In this document: in pieces, positions 1 through 8,506 of the stretch
Position numbering within the stretch: position 1 is the first letter of the stretch
Layout: each line of letters begins with the position of its first letter
NCBI GenBank assembly: GCA_902789725.1
Contig: CADAPC010000018.1
Span: forward strand, 1-50,889
Reading direction: 5' to 3'
From: an uncultured Bacteroidales bacterium
Lineage (GTDB): Bacteria; Bacteroidota; Bacteroidia; Bacteroidales; Bacteroidaceae
DNA: 50,889 bases
Notes under the pieces: model-generated
Database searches by the model: none
What the model was told of the DNA's origin: nothing
The model's input: the letters and a program-made list of their open reading frames with translations, nothing else
Translations under genes and position numbers: made by a program

Positions 1-146
1 GAACGGCAGAGGAAGCCTTGCAGCAAATCAATGACAAGGGCTATGCTTTCCCATACAAGACTGAAGGCCGCAAGGTGGTGAAGGTGGGTGTGAAGTTCAG
101 TGCCGACACTCGTGTGCCCGAAGAGTGGATGGTGAAAGAGGAATAA
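1..146 (+). CDS. C-terminal end of an AAA-ATPase-like / PD-(D/E)XK nuclease family protein (partial)
   Basis: Only the last 47 codons are present; the reading frame is open from base 3 and ends at TAA 144-146. The tail reads ALQQINDKGYAFPYKTEGRK, followed by KVVKVGVKFS and a W-V ending. From memory this closely resembles the C-terminus of the large Bacteroidales family of predicted ATP-binding proteins with an AAA-ATPase-like N-terminal domain and a C-terminal PD-(D/E)XK nuclease domain (DUF1703 type). The genes are often present in many copies per genome and their role is unknown. The assignment rests on the tail only. A perfect hairpin terminator follows 30 bases downstream. Confidence 0.6.
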   Translation, partial: TAEEALQQINDKGYAFPYKTEGRKVVKVGVKFSADTRVPEEWMVKEE

Positions 147-176
147 TTAAAGGGCTAATTATTCTCACAAAAAACT

Positions 177-217
177 AAAAAGCGGCTTCACGCAATTAAT
201 GCGTGAAGCCGCTTTTT
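177..217. terminator. Bidirectional intrinsic terminator
   Basis: A perfect 17-bp inverted repeat (177-193 with 201-217) has a 7-nt AATTAAT loop, a GC-rich core (GCGGCTTCACGC) and A/T-rich outer ends that give a U-run on either strand. It lies between the convergent ends of the partial nuclease-like gene and the histidine phosphatase gene, so it probably serves both. Confidence 0.85.
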
Positions 218-307
218 ATATGCTTCTTACCATGAGGAGGCTTTGTAGTAGGCGTGCTTTCTCCAAGTATTTTTCCTTATTATTACCAATATAATAATGT
301 GCATTAA

Positions 308-1597
308 TTAGTTTCCTGACTCAAAGTCTTCCAACTTCTTCAGATAGTAAGCACGCACATCCGCCCACTTATAATAAGGATACTGGTCTGTCTTTACAGG
401 CATCGTTGCCTCTTTCTCATTGAGCAGGGCCTTGACGAGAATGTCGCCATCACCTTTCTTAGGACGGTAGAACACCCACTGTATGTTACATCCCATTGGG
501 TAGATGCGATAGTTCACCCATTTCTCCTCCAGACGGTCGAGATTTTCCACCTGCCGTCCACAGCTATCCAATTCCATTAGGCAGGCAAGTGGCATCACAC
601 ACACTTCGTGTCCAAAACGCAAGGCAGCACCATTCTTATAAGTCTTGCTGGCCATGACCGTATCGGTCGTCTCAATCATATTGCGCAACAGGTTGGCTTG
701 GGAGAACGGCATGATGCCCTTGCTCTGAGGGGCTGGGCCATAACCCAAGTACCAGTCGATGTTTACAATCTTCCAGAGATCAAATATTTCTTCCTTAGTG
801 AACAGGTTCCACATATCCTCGCCGAAGCCGTGACTCTGCATGTTGGTGACCACATTGAAGACGGCCCGCATAAACGATTTTGGACGGAAATCTTCATCTT
901 TCCAAAACTCTTCGTCAGTAAAGATGGCACGACAGAAGCGTTCGGGATGGGTGTATTGTTTCTTGTAATGGTCAACTATGCGTCCGCGCCCACTGCTTGC
1001 ATCGCGCAAACGGCGACTCCAGTCGGCATTCAAATACCACTGCAGCGATTCGCTCACATCGTTGTGCATCTTGATTTGCTGATTGAAGGCTGTGATTTCC
1101 TCGCATTCAGCCACCATACTGAGGATGCAACGGATGACCACCGTGCTGCGAGCATCCACCTCAGCACCCTTACCACTGAATATTTCAGGGAAATGTTCTG
1201 TCATGCGCTTGCCAATGCCATGATGTTGCTTCTCGCCCACATCGGACAAGTCGCCTAACCTCCCCTTTGTGCTTGGATAGAAACGCTCCATCTTTTCCAA
1301 CGCTTCCAGACCTAACGGAGTAAGTTTACCTTCCTCTTTGGCCCGGCGCAGGGGGCGCAACACATTCATGTAGTCGCCATCGCCAAGCAGCCACCGCGAT
1401 CCATGACGGCCATAATGGGACATGTAGAACGGTTCATAACCCTTTGGAGCCTTCGTAAGGGGCTGCGTTGGCACTTGGTAAGCCATGTAGTTAGAGCCAG
1501 CCTTCAGAACGTCGGCGTAAATTTCCTCTTTTGCTGTTTGTGCCTGTACTGTCAGAAGCGACAGGAAAAGCGATGATAACAAGAATACTTTTCTCAT
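308..1597 (-). CDS. Secreted histidine-type phosphatase (branch 2, phytase/MINPP-like)
   Basis: The 429-aa product starts with a Sec signal peptide (residues 1-20, ending VQAQ), so it should act in the periplasm or outside the cell. The phosphohistidine motif is GRHGSR at residues 63-68, with H65 as the expected nucleophile. The C-terminal proton-donor region is FGHE at about 328-331. Branch-2 histidine acid phosphatases usually carry RHGxRxP and HD or HAE; here the proline is missing and the end is HE, closer to the multiple-inositol-polyphosphate-phosphatase side. Possible substrates are phytate or other phosphate esters, which is an inference. No -7 box is visible in the 84-bp gap to the esterase gene upstream, so the two may be cotranscribed. 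Confidence 0.75.
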   Translation of the reverse strand: MRKVFLLSSLFLSLLTVQAQTAKEEIYADVLKAGSNYMAYQVPTQPLTKAPKGYEPFYMSHYGRHGSRWLLGDGDYMNVLRPLRRAKEEGKLTPLGLEALEKMERFYPSTKGRLGDLSDVGEKQHHGIGKRMTEHFPEIFSGKGAEVDARSTVVIRCILSMVAECEEITAFNQQIKMHNDVSESLQWYLNADWSRRLRDASSGRGRIVDHYKKQYTHPERFCRAIFTDEEFWKDEDFRPKSFMRAVFNVVTNMQSHGFGEDMWNLFTKEEIFDLWKIVNIDWYLGYGPAPQSKGIMPFSQANLLRNMIETTDTVMASKTYKNGAALRFGHEVCVMPLACLMELDSCGRQVENLDRLEEKWVNYRIYPMGCNIQWVFYRPKKGDGDILVKALLNEKEATMPVKTDQYPYYKWADVRAYYLKKLEDFESGN

Positions 1598-1681
1598 TTT
1601 GATATTATTAGAATTGATGTTATTTAACTTTCCAATCTTTTATTTCTTAATCTCTACTATTAAAAATCACCTTTTAGCCTT

Positions 1682-2488
1682 TTAATCGTAGGATGCGAAG
1701 TTTGCATTTCGGCCAAGATCGTGATAAGCATTTTGCAACAATTGGGGGGTAATCTCGAAGTCGCGGTTAATGGGACGCCCTTCATCCTTCAAAGAATGGG
1801 AGAACATCCAGTCGTACGTCTGGTACATGTAAAAAATACGAGCTGGACGTCCATGGTTGATGCCTGGCATACGAGTATAAATCAGGCGCGAGTCATCGCC
1901 CGTCTTCTTGATGGCCTCCACCACACGATCCGATGCCGAAACGGGCACTGCCGTATCAGCCGTGCCATGCACAATCCACATGGGGATGCGGGACAGACCG
2001 CTCAAGTCCTTCACCGTAGCACCTCCACACAAGGCCATGCCTGCAGCGATGCGGTCGGGATAAGTAGCACACAAGTCCAACGTGCCATATCCTCCAAGAC
2101 TCATTCCGTAGCAATAGATACGGTCGCTATCCACATTGAAGTTTGCTTCAGCCCACTCCACCAGCTTCATGATTTTTGCCGGACTCCAAGCCCCACCTGG
2201 GTTTTGAGGTGCAAGGATATAGCAATCTATTGCACGACCACGCTTCAGTGCTTCCATCGGACCATATCGTTTCACCTTCTGAAGGTCTTTTCCACACAAA
2301 CTTGCCCCATGCAGAAAGATGAGCAAAGGGCGATGAGTGCCGTCACTTTCATCTTCTTCCGGACGATAGAACCAATAATTATAACTGCCCGCCACCGTGT
2401 TGTAATAAGCTTTGCTTGTATCTTGAGCATACCCCGTCAACCAACACACACAGGAGAGCAACAAAAAGACATATCTGTACATATTCAT
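1682..2488 (-). CDS. Secreted alpha/beta-hydrolase (esterase, prolyl-oligopeptidase-like fold)
   Basis: The 268-aa protein has a Sec signal peptide (1-22, ending GYAQ). An oxyanion-hole segment LLIFLHGASL lies at 55-64, the nucleophile elbow GMSLGG at 128-133 (Ser130), the acid at Asp178 in IVHGTADTAVP, and the catalytic His at about 212 in GINHG. This complete triad in a single small domain fits the predicted phospholipase/carboxylesterase or feruloyl-esterase-like group of secreted hydrolases in gut Bacteroidales. The substrate cannot be read from the sequence. The gene has its own -7 box at 2514-2521, and the histidine phosphatase gene follows 84 bp downstream. Confidence 0.75.
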   Translation of the reverse strand: MNMYRYVFLLLSCVCWLTGYAQDTSKAYYNTVAGSYNYWFYRPEEDESDGTHRPLLIFLHGASLCGKDLQKVKRYGPMEALKRGRAIDCYILAPQNPGGAWSPAKIMKLVEWAEANFNVDSDRIYCYGMSLGGYGTLDLCATYPDRIAAGMALCGGATVKDLSGLSRIPMWIVHGTADTAVPVSASDRVVEAIKKTGDDSRLIYTRMPGINHGRPARIFYMYQTYDWMFSHSLKDEGRPINRDFEITPQLLQNAYHDLGRNANFASYD

Positions 2489-2513
2489 TTCTTTATCTAT
2501 CCACTTGAGGGTA

Positions 2514-2521
2514 CAAAGTTA
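2514..2521 (-). promoter_or_regulatory. Bacteroidetes -7 box for the esterase gene
   Basis: On the minus strand the bases read TAACTTTG, matching TAnnTTTG, 26 nt before the ATG at 2488. No clear -33 box was found. Confidence 0.6.
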
Positions 2522-2599
2522 CAAAATCTTATTGGAAAGAAAGGCATATCTGTTGAGAAAAAACATATCCCCCCCAAAAATGCCACCACCGCATACCAT

Positions 2600-3604
2600 T
2601 TAGAACTGCTCCAAAATGCGAATACGCTCCGCTGTGCTGGGGTGAGTGCTGAAGAGAGACAGGAGATTGTCGAAAAAGCTTTGCTTAGCCTTTGGAGGAT
2701 GGATAATGTAAAGCTGGGCGATGTCTTCGCGGTTGACATGTCCAAGACCTGGATAAGCGGAAATTTTACGAAGGGCGGAAGCAAGGGCACGCGGATTGCG
2801 GGTCAGTTCTGCACCTCCTGCATCGGCCATGAACTCACGCTTTCGAGAGATGGCAAAACGAGTAAGCAGGGTGAGGAAATAAGCGATGGCTGCACAGACA
2901 ATAGCCGCGACCACCACTACGATGACAGCCACACCGCCATTACCATTTTTGTTATTGGAACGGCGTGAAGAGAAGCCACCCCAAAGGAAAGCCCTCAGGA
3001 CACCTCGTGTAAGGAGGGTGAGCAGGGTGGAAAGAATGCCCACAAAAACGATGCTGATGATGAGCACCTTTGTGTCGCAGTTGCGAATGTGCGTGAGTTC
3101 GTGGGCAATCACCCCTTCCAGTTCGTCATCGTCCAGATAGTCAATGATGCCTCGGGTCAGGGTGACGGTGTAGGTTTTTTGATTGATGCCCGAAGCGAAA
3201 GCATTGAGCTGCGGGTCTTCAATAATATTCACCTGAGGCATGGGCATACCGCAGCTCATGCAAAGATTCTCCACCAAGTTATAAACTCGCGGATTATCTT
3301 TCCGTTCCAAAGGTTTGGCACCTGTGGCGTGCTGAATCATCTGCACATTAAACGCGTAAGCGATGAGCAGCCAAACGCCCACGATAATGATGGCCCAAGG
3401 AGCCCAGTCGAGCCACACCTCATTGGTCAAATCAAAATCCATGGAATACCAGGTGTTGCCATAGATGTCTGAGTCACTTTGAAGACCAAAGATGCAGCAG
3501 AACACCCAGAGCATGCCCAGAATGATGCACGGAAACATCAGGAGCAGCAGGATGCTGTTCCAGTTGTTCCGTGCAATTTGAGAATGAATGCCTACGTACT
3601 GCAA
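2600..3604 (-). CDS. M48-family integral-membrane zinc metalloprotease (HtpX-like)
   Basis: The 334-aa protein has two N-terminal membrane segments (about 17-40 and 68-86), the zinc motif HELTH at 168-172 followed by two more hydrophobic stretches (181-200, 224-248), and the third zinc ligand in SRKREFMADAGG (Glu257 region). That is the standard HtpX/M48B layout, with the active site facing the cytoplasm and a role in membrane-protein quality control. A glycine/asparagine-rich linker (about 212-224) lies between helices. It lies 18 bp downstream of lemA on the same strand; LemA-M48 pairing is common and suggests a joint envelope function. Confidence 0.85.
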   Translation of the reverse strand: MQYVGIHSQIARNNWNSILLLLMFPCIILGMLWVFCCIFGLQSDSDIYGNTWYSMDFDLTNEVWLDWAPWAIIIVGVWLLIAYAFNVQMIQHATGAKPLERKDNPRVYNLVENLCMSCGMPMPQVNIIEDPQLNAFASGINQKTYTVTLTRGIIDYLDDDELEGVIAHELTHIRNCDTKVLIISIVFVGILSTLLTLLTRGVLRAFLWGGFSSRRSNNKNGNGGVAVIVVVVAAIVCAAIAYFLTLLTRFAISRKREFMADAGGAELTRNPRALASALRKISAYPGLGHVNREDIAQLYIIHPPKAKQSFFDNLLSLFSTHPSTAERIRILEQF

Positions 3605-3622
3605 GTGTGTGATAGTTAAATG

Positions 3623-4183
3623 TTAGAACTTAATTTCCGGGGCTTTCTCCATCGAGGCGCGTTGCGTTGCTTCAATCTCGTACATGGCTTCCTTGTGGAA
3701 ACCGAACATGCCAGCAATGAGGTTGTTGGGGAAGGTCTGTACGGCATTGTTCAATTCGCGAGTGGCCGAATTGAAGTAGCGGCGAACGGCAGCGAGCTTG
3801 TTCTCGATGTCGGAGAGTTCACCTTGCAATTGGAGGAAGTTTTGGTTCGCCTTCAAGTCGGGATAAGCTTCCACCTGCACTTTCAGTCCTGCCAGGGCAG
3901 ATGAGAGCATTTGATCAGCCTTGATTTTTTCGTCAATGCTGGTAGCACTGACAGCGGCTGAACGCGCTTTCGTAATGGATTCCAGCAGTTCCTTTTCGTG
4001 GGCAGCATAGCCCTTGACCGTTGATACTAACTGAGGAACTAGATCGTAACGCTGCTTCAGCTGCACATCGATGTCAGCAAAAGCGTTCTCACGGTTGTTG
4101 CGCAATTTGACCAGGGTGTTGTAGATGACAATGACGATGAATGCCAGCATTACAACAACGCCAATAATAATGATAAGTGTCAT
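3623..4183 (-). CDS. lemA: LemA family protein
   Basis: The 186-aa protein has one N-terminal membrane helix (residues 2-25) followed by the LemA signature NAFADIDVQLKQRYDLVPQL and a helical bundle up to the C-terminus. LemA proteins are anchored in the inner membrane with a helical domain; their biochemical role is unresolved. The M48 protease gene follows directly and an acidic lipoprotein gene precedes it by 34 bp, so the three probably form one transcript started at 4952-4959. Confidence 0.88.
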   Translation of the reverse strand: MTLIIIIGVVVMLAFIVIVIYNTLVKLRNNRENAFADIDVQLKQRYDLVPQLVSTVKGYAAHEKELLESITKARSAAVSATSIDEKIKADQMLSSALAGLKVQVEAYPDLKANQNFLQLQGELSDIENKLAAVRRYFNSATRELNNAVQTFPNNLIAGMFGFHKEAMYEIEATQRASMEKAPEIKF

Positions 4184-4217
4184 GATTTATGATCGTTTTT
4201 AAAGTGTTTTCGTTTTT

Positions 4218-4901
4218 CTATTTCACATCTTCTCCTTCTGCATCCTCTTCCTCCTTGTCAAAGAAATCTTCGTCGAAGAAATTCTCTATTTTAGTCCAAG
4301 TCTTTGATGACTTTTCATCAGACTGGTAGGTAAGTTTATCGCCTTCAATCTTCAAATTCCGAATGCTTGCCTCCCCATCCTTGTCGCTAATATCGGCATA
4401 GATTTCCTGCCAAACTTCGTAATTGTCGAATTCGAAAAGGTACTGAAGATAACTATTCAGTTTTTCGGAACTTTCATTAGTGTATTTAGGATTTTCCTGC
4501 TTTGCATCCCATTCCCTTACACGACGCTGATAGGCAGCCATATCATCTTCGTCGGGAATCAGGGCCAATGAAGCCGTATCGTATTTCAGCGACAAGTCAC
4601 CAGCATCATTCAACTTGTAAGTTCCGCACACGATGATTTCATAGTGCAGGTTAAAAGGAATTCCGTGCCGGGGATCTTCCTCATCCACATAGTGCGTTTG
4701 GTCTTCGATGAAATTGCCCGACTCTCCATCTTTACTTGGATAGAACTGACGGGCGACATCATACATCTCTTTATCGATAGGCTCTTTGGATTTCCAGTTA
4801 CCAACCAGGTCGTTAAGAAGCTTTTCCTTGTCCACCGTACAGGCACTCAGTGCCAACAAAGTCATTGAAGCCAAGAAGGCCGATTTCACTAAATTCTTCA
4901 T
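4218..4901 (-). CDS. Acidic lipoprotein of unknown function
   Basis: The 227-aa product has a lipoprotein signal: hydrophobic residues 8-20 and lipobox LSAC with Cys21. The mature part is hydrophilic, with a predicted beta-rich middle (YKLNDAGDLSLKYD; IEGDKLTYQSDEK), suggesting a lipocalin- or DUF-type sheet as seen in many Bacteroidales stress lipoproteins. The C-terminus is a run of Asp/Glu (about 210-227). I do not recognise the family. It is the first gene of the lipoprotein-lemA-M48 group and has a -7 box 51 nt upstream. Confidence 0.7.
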   Translation of the reverse strand: MKNLVKSAFLASMTLLALSACTVDKEKLLNDLVGNWKSKEPIDKEMYDVARQFYPSKDGESGNFIEDQTHYVDEEDPRHGIPFNLHYEIIVCGTYKLNDAGDLSLKYDTASLALIPDEDDMAAYQRRVREWDAKQENPKYTNESSEKLNSYLQYLFEFDNYEVWQEIYADISDKDGEASIRNLKIEGDKLTYQSDEKSSKTWTKIENFFDEDFFDKEEEDAEGEDVK

Positions 4902-4951
4902 AAGCGCATTTTTTAGTTAAACATAAGGATGAACTTGCATATAATGATGTG

Positions 4952-4959
4952 CAAATATA
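4952..4959 (-). promoter_or_regulatory. Bacteroidetes -7 box for the lipoprotein-lemA-M48 cluster
   Basis: The minus strand reads TATATTTG (then C), matching TAnnTTTG, 51 nt before the ATG at 4901. Confidence 0.6.
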
Positions 4960-5074
4960 CAGAATAATATTGAATAAAGCATGAAACAGAGAAAAAAAAC
5001 TGCAATCTCTTCGTAAGAAACGGTGCAGTTAGCGGTGCACAATGCATAAAGATGCAGCATTTTCCGTCATTTCG

Positions 5075-5106
5075 TTTGCTTTTGCAAGGCGTATTCGTTA
5101 CCTTTG
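5075..5106 (+). promoter_or_regulatory. radA promoter (-33 TTTG, -7 TACCTTTG)
   Basis: TTTG at 5075-5078 and TACCTTTG at 5099-5106 are 20 nt apart. Because this promoter lies downstream of the more distal in-frame ATG at 5052, it decides in favour of the radA start at 5157. Confidence 0.75.
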
Positions 5107-5156
5107 CACCCCGTATTGAAGATATTGGTACTTACACCGACGGAACATCAGAAATT

Positions 5157-6581
5157 ATGGCAAAAGAAAAAGTAGCATACGTTTGTAGTGAATGTGGGTA
5201 TGACAGCCCGAAGTGGATTGGCAAGTGCCCTGCATGTGGCGAGTGGAACACATTCAAAGAAGTGAAGCTCGGTAAGAAAGACACCTCCTTCTCCACCCAA
5301 GGCGGGAAGCCATCGCCGGGCTGGGATGCCGCACTAGGTGGTGCAGAGAAAGTGCTCCCCATCTCCATTTCGCACATCAAGACAGAAGAGGAGCCACGCA
5401 TCAACATGGGAGATGGCGAATTGAACCGCGTGTTAGGCGGAGGACTGGTGAGGGGAAGCATGACCCTGCTGGGCGGTGAGCCAGGAATAGGGAAATCGAC
5501 CTTATTGCTCCAGACTGTGCTGCGGCTGAAAGGACTGAAGGTGCTTTACGTGAGTGGTGAAGAAAGTGCACGCCAGCTGAAACTGAGGGCCGACCGTCTG
5601 TTAGATTTTTCGCAGGGCGGAAAAGAAAGCTATGCCGATGTGCAAGTGGCATGCGAGGCGATGATAGAGACGGTGTTTGAACACGTCAAGGTGGTGCAGC
5701 CCGACTTGTTAGTGGTAGATTCCATCCAGACCATCGCCACAGAATCGATAGAGTCGTCCCCTGGCAGTGTGAGCCAAATCAGGGAATGTGCGGCCATGCT
5801 CTTGAAGTATGCCAAGGAATCAGGCACCCCCGTCATTGTGGTGGGACACATCAACAAGGAGGGCACGATTGCCGGTCCCAAGATTCTGGAGCACATGGTT
5901 GACACGGTGTTGCAGTTCGAGGGCGATCAGCACTATATGTACCGAATTGTGCGTGCCATCAAGAACCGCTTTGGTTCAACGGCCGAACTGGGGATTTATG
6001 AGATGCTGCACAACGGATTGCGCCCTGTGGAGAACCCCTCGGAATTATTCCTGAGCGACGTGAAGGAGGGCGAAGAATTGAGTGGCATAGCCGTGGCATG
6101 CTCTATTGAAGGGGTGCGCCCCTTGCTGATAGAAACCCAGGCCTTGGTAAGTACCGCCGCATACGGCACCCCCCAACGCTCAGCAACGGGTTTTGACCTG
6201 CGGAGGCTGAACATGCTCCTGGCTGTGCTGGAAAAGCGGGTGGGATTCAAACTTCCTCAGCGCGATGTGTTTCTGAACATCGCAGGAGGAATCCGCGTGA
6301 CCGACCCCGCCATCGACCTGAGCGTCATCGCCGCCGTGCTGTCGAGCAACGTTGACACGGGCATTTCGCGCGACATCTGCTTCACAGGCGAGGTGGGTCT
6401 GAGTGGTGAGGTGCGACCAGTGAGCCGCATCCAACAGCGCATTGCCGAGGCCGACAAGTTAGGGTTCAGAAGAATCATCCTTCCTCGCGCCAACATGAAT
6501 GGCATCGACCCCCAAAAGTGGAAGATTGAACTCGTACCCGTTAGGAAAGTGGAAGGGGCTTTGCGAGAATTGTTTGGCTAA
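5157..6581 (+). CDS. radA: DNA repair protein RadA (branch-migration ATPase)
   Basis: The 474-aa protein acts in homologous recombination, driving branch migration of recombination intermediates. A C4 zinc finger (C10, C13, C24, C27; CSECG...CPACG) is followed by the RecA-like core with Walker A GGEPGIGKST at about 106-115, Walker B LLVVDS at about 184-189, the RadA-specific KNRFGS at 269-274, and a C-terminal Lon-like domain. The frame is open back to 5052, but the promoter overlaps that extension and MAKEKVAYVCSECG is the usual family start, so 5157 is chosen. The gene appears monocistronic. Confidence 0.95.
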   Translation: MAKEKVAYVCSECGYDSPKWIGKCPACGEWNTFKEVKLGKKDTSFSTQGGKPSPGWDAALGGAEKVLPISISHIKTEEEPRINMGDGELNRVLGGGLVRGSMTLLGGEPGIGKSTLLLQTVLRLKGLKVLYVSGEESARQLKLRADRLLDFSQGGKESYADVQVACEAMIETVFEHVKVVQPDLLVVDSIQTIATESIESSPGSVSQIRECAAMLLKYAKESGTPVIVVGHINKEGTIAGPKILEHMVDTVLQFEGDQHYMYRIVRAIKNRFGSTAELGIYEMLHNGLRPVENPSELFLSDVKEGEELSGIAVACSIEGVRPLLIETQALVSTAAYGTPQRSATGFDLRRLNMLLAVLEKRVGFKLPQRDVFLNIAGGIRVTDPAIDLSVIAAVLSSNVDTGISRDICFTGEVGLSGEVRPVSRIQQRIAEADKLGFRRIILPRANMNGIDPQKWKIELVPVRKVEGALRELFG

Positions 6582-6690
6582 AAAAGAGACTTTTAGAAGT
6601 CAATTGCTGTTTTAACAATATTTGTGCATTTTACAAGAAGCTGATTAGCCATAGGTTACGACTTACCCCCAAAAAGATGTGCACAATAAT

Positions 6691-6722
6691 TTTGCGCATT
6701 CGGTTTTTTTTATGTAATTTTG
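6691..6722 (+). promoter_or_regulatory. Promoter of the tetR-fabG genes
   Basis: TTTG at 6691-6694 and TAATTTTG at 6715-6722 have a 20-nt spacer. The promoter sits inside a longer open frame that begins at 6677 and therefore supports the internal start at 6752. Confidence 0.7.
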
Positions 6723-6751
6723 CACTCGCAAAAAAGAAAAGGGCTTGTATT

Positions 6752-7345
6752 ATGTCAGTTGTGAAGACAAGGGCGCTCTTGGTAGATGTGGCACGACAGT
6801 TATTTGCCAAGAACGGATTTGAAAATACATCAATGAATGACATCGCTGTTGTTGCAAACAAGGGACGTCGCACTCTCTACACTTATTTTAATAGTAAGGA
6901 AGAGATATATTTAGCTGTCATACAGACGGAACTGGAGCGTTTGTTTGAGCGCATGGAAGAGGTGGCTCGGAAAAACATCTCGCCCGAAGAAAAGCTGGTG
7001 CAGCTGATTTTCGCCCATTTAGATGTGATGAAAGAAGCGGTCTATCGCAACGGCAACCTTCGCGCAGAGTTCTTCCGCGACATCTGGAAAGTGGAAGCTG
7101 TGCGAAAGAACTTCGACAAGAACGAAGTCAATCTTTTCCGCCGCATTCTCAATGAAGGCATCGACAAGGGAGTGTTTGACTTGCGCAACGTCCGCCTCAC
7201 GGCCGAAATCATGCACTACTGTCTGAAGGGTTGTGAGGTGCCCTACATTTACGGACGCTATGCAGCACAGAATGCAGAGGAGTTATACCCCTACGTGCGC
7301 AACATGGTGTTCAAAAGTTTTGGCAGAAATTTACGATTTAATTAG
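6752..7345 (+). CDS. TetR/AcrR-family transcriptional regulator
   Basis: The 197-aa protein has a typical N-terminal TetR helix-turn-helix: RALLVDVARQLFAKNGFENT, then SMNDIAVVANKGRRTLYTYF (residues 7-46), with the family hallmark of a Phe at the end of recognition helix 3. The C-terminal part is a helical ligand-binding and dimer domain. It lies 67 bp before fabG on the same strand with no obvious promoter between them, so it may regulate fatty-acid genes or itself; this is inferred from context. The start is chosen after the promoter at 6691-6722. Confidence 0.85.
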   Translation: MSVVKTRALLVDVARQLFAKNGFENTSMNDIAVVANKGRRTLYTYFNSKEEIYLAVIQTELERLFERMEEVARKNISPEEKLVQLIFAHLDVMKEAVYRNGNLRAEFFRDIWKVEAVRKNFDKNEVNLFRRILNEGIDKGVFDLRNVRLTAEIMHYCLKGCEVPYIYGRYAAQNAEELYPYVRNMVFKSFGRNLRFN

Positions 7346-7412
7346 TTATAAACCTTGAATGGCGGAGGAACAAGAATTTGCCCCTCTGTCATTCTGCATT
7401 TTTATTTAATTT

Positions 7413-8171
7413 ATGGGACTTTTACAAGGGAAAACAGCCCTGATTACAGGTGCTGCACGCGGCATCGGAAAAGCTGTCGCAATGAAGTTTGCACAAGAAG
7501 GTGCTAACATCGCATTTACAGACTTGGTACTCAACGACGACATGGCGGCTGGCTTGGAAGCCACTCGCAAGGAAATCGAGGCTTTGGGTGTCACTTGCCG
7601 AGCCTACGCTGGCAATGCAGCCGATTTTGCCGAGACAGAAGCCGTGGTGAAAAAGATCCACGAAGACTTCGGCAGCATCGATGTGCTGGTCAACAATGCC
7701 GGCATCACCAAGGACGGCTTGATGCTGCGCATGAGCGAGGCTCAGTGGGATGCTGTGCTGAACGTGAACCTCAAGTCTGCCTTCAACTTCATCCATGCTT
7801 GTGCCCCCATCATGCTGCGCCAACGCGGTGGTTCAATCATCAACATGTCGTCGGTGGTTGGTGTGCATGGCAATGCCGGCCAGTGCAACTACTCCGCTTC
7901 CAAGGCTGGCATGATTGGTTTGGCCAAGTCCATCGCACAGGAACTGGGTCCTAAAGGTGTGCGCGCCAACGCCGTAGCCCCCGGCTTCATCGAAACAGCC
8001 ATGACTGCTCAGTTGCCAGAAGAAATCCGCGCTGACTGGATGAAGAAGATTCCACTCCGCCGCGGTGGTCAGGTGGAAGACATTGCCAACGTTTGCCTCT
8101 TCTTGGCATCCGACATGTCGAGCTACGTATCTGGTCAGGTGATCCAGATTGACGGTGGCATGAACATGTAA
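7413..8171 (+). CDS. fabG: 3-oxoacyl-[ACP] reductase FabG (SDR family)
   Basis: The 252-aa short-chain dehydrogenase performs the first NADPH-dependent reduction in each round of fatty-acid elongation. Visible motifs are TGAARGIG (12-19) for cofactor binding, NNAG (94-97), Asn118, the catalytic Ser at 146/147 in NMSSVVG, and YSASK with Tyr160 and Lys164. The C-terminal SGQVIQIDGGMNM is the standard FabG ending. Length is typical (about 245-250). It follows a TetR regulator and is probably cotranscribed with it. A strong stem-loop sits just downstream. Confidence 0.92.
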   Translation: MGLLQGKTALITGAARGIGKAVAMKFAQEGANIAFTDLVLNDDMAAGLEATRKEIEALGVTCRAYAGNAADFAETEAVVKKIHEDFGSIDVLVNNAGITKDGLMLRMSEAQWDAVLNVNLKSAFNFIHACAPIMLRQRGGSIINMSSVVGVHGNAGQCNYSASKAGMIGLAKSIAQELGPKGVRANAVAPGFIETAMTAQLPEEIRADWMKKIPLRRGGQVEDIANVCLFLASDMSSYVSGQVIQIDGGMNM

Positions 8172-8188
8172 TAGCATGGACCTACTGA

Positions 8189-8259
8189 AGAATTGGGAAA
8201 TGGAAGTAATCGGGCGGCCTGTAGCACTGAACCGGAAAGTACTTCTGTTTTCCAATTCT
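8189..8259 (+). terminator. Long stem-loop after fabG, probable terminator
   Basis: Twenty bases at 8189-8208 pair with 8240-8259 (AGAATTGG against CCAATTCT at the base and GAAGTA against TACTTC at the top, with G-U pairs between) around a 31-nt loop. It begins 18 bases past the fabG stop and is followed by a T-rich stretch, though not a perfect U-run. Confidence 0.55.
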
Positions 8260-8330
8260 ACTGTTTTCTAAGGAATTAAAACTAACGACTTCCGCGAATT
8301 GCGCTAATAAAAAAGTTCCCGTTAGTAAAC

Positions 8331-8467
8331 TTAAGGTATGTTCTAATAATTACTAAATCTGAGATGATTATCTTCCATTGTTTTTGTTGCTTTTGGGCAT
8401 CTTTGGGCTTAATCCCTTGGGCCATAGCTAAAAACAATTGAAAGCTAATTTTTAGAACATACCTTAA
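8331..8467. mobile_element. MITE-like element with perfect 16-bp terminal inverted repeats
   Basis: The ends TTAAGGTATGTTCTAA (8331-8346) and its exact reverse complement (8452-8467) bound a 137-bp segment. The repeats extend to about 22 bp with one mismatch (inner AATTA shared). The interior has no convincing gene. Size and symmetric ends fit a miniature inverted-repeat transposable element or an internally deleted insertion sequence. No clear target-site duplication is visible next to the ends, and no matching full transposase is in this window, so the transposon family is unknown. Confidence 0.5.
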
Positions 8468-8506
8468 AATAATCACAGTTCCCAACCAATTCTTTCTTCA
8501 ATTCTC

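Noticed and set aside
1721..2968. A 415-codon plus-strand frame across the esterase and M48 genes
   Set aside because: It spans the promoter of one gene and the end of another; the minus-strand genes have full catalytic motifs and signals.
8176..8271. A 31-codon frame starting 4 nt after fabG
   Set aside because: It coincides with a 20-bp stem-loop that looks like the fabG terminator.
8282..8485. A 67-codon minus-strand frame across the inverted-repeat element
   Set aside because: It runs through both terminal repeats and has no recognisable domain; more likely chance or a transposase remnant than a gene.
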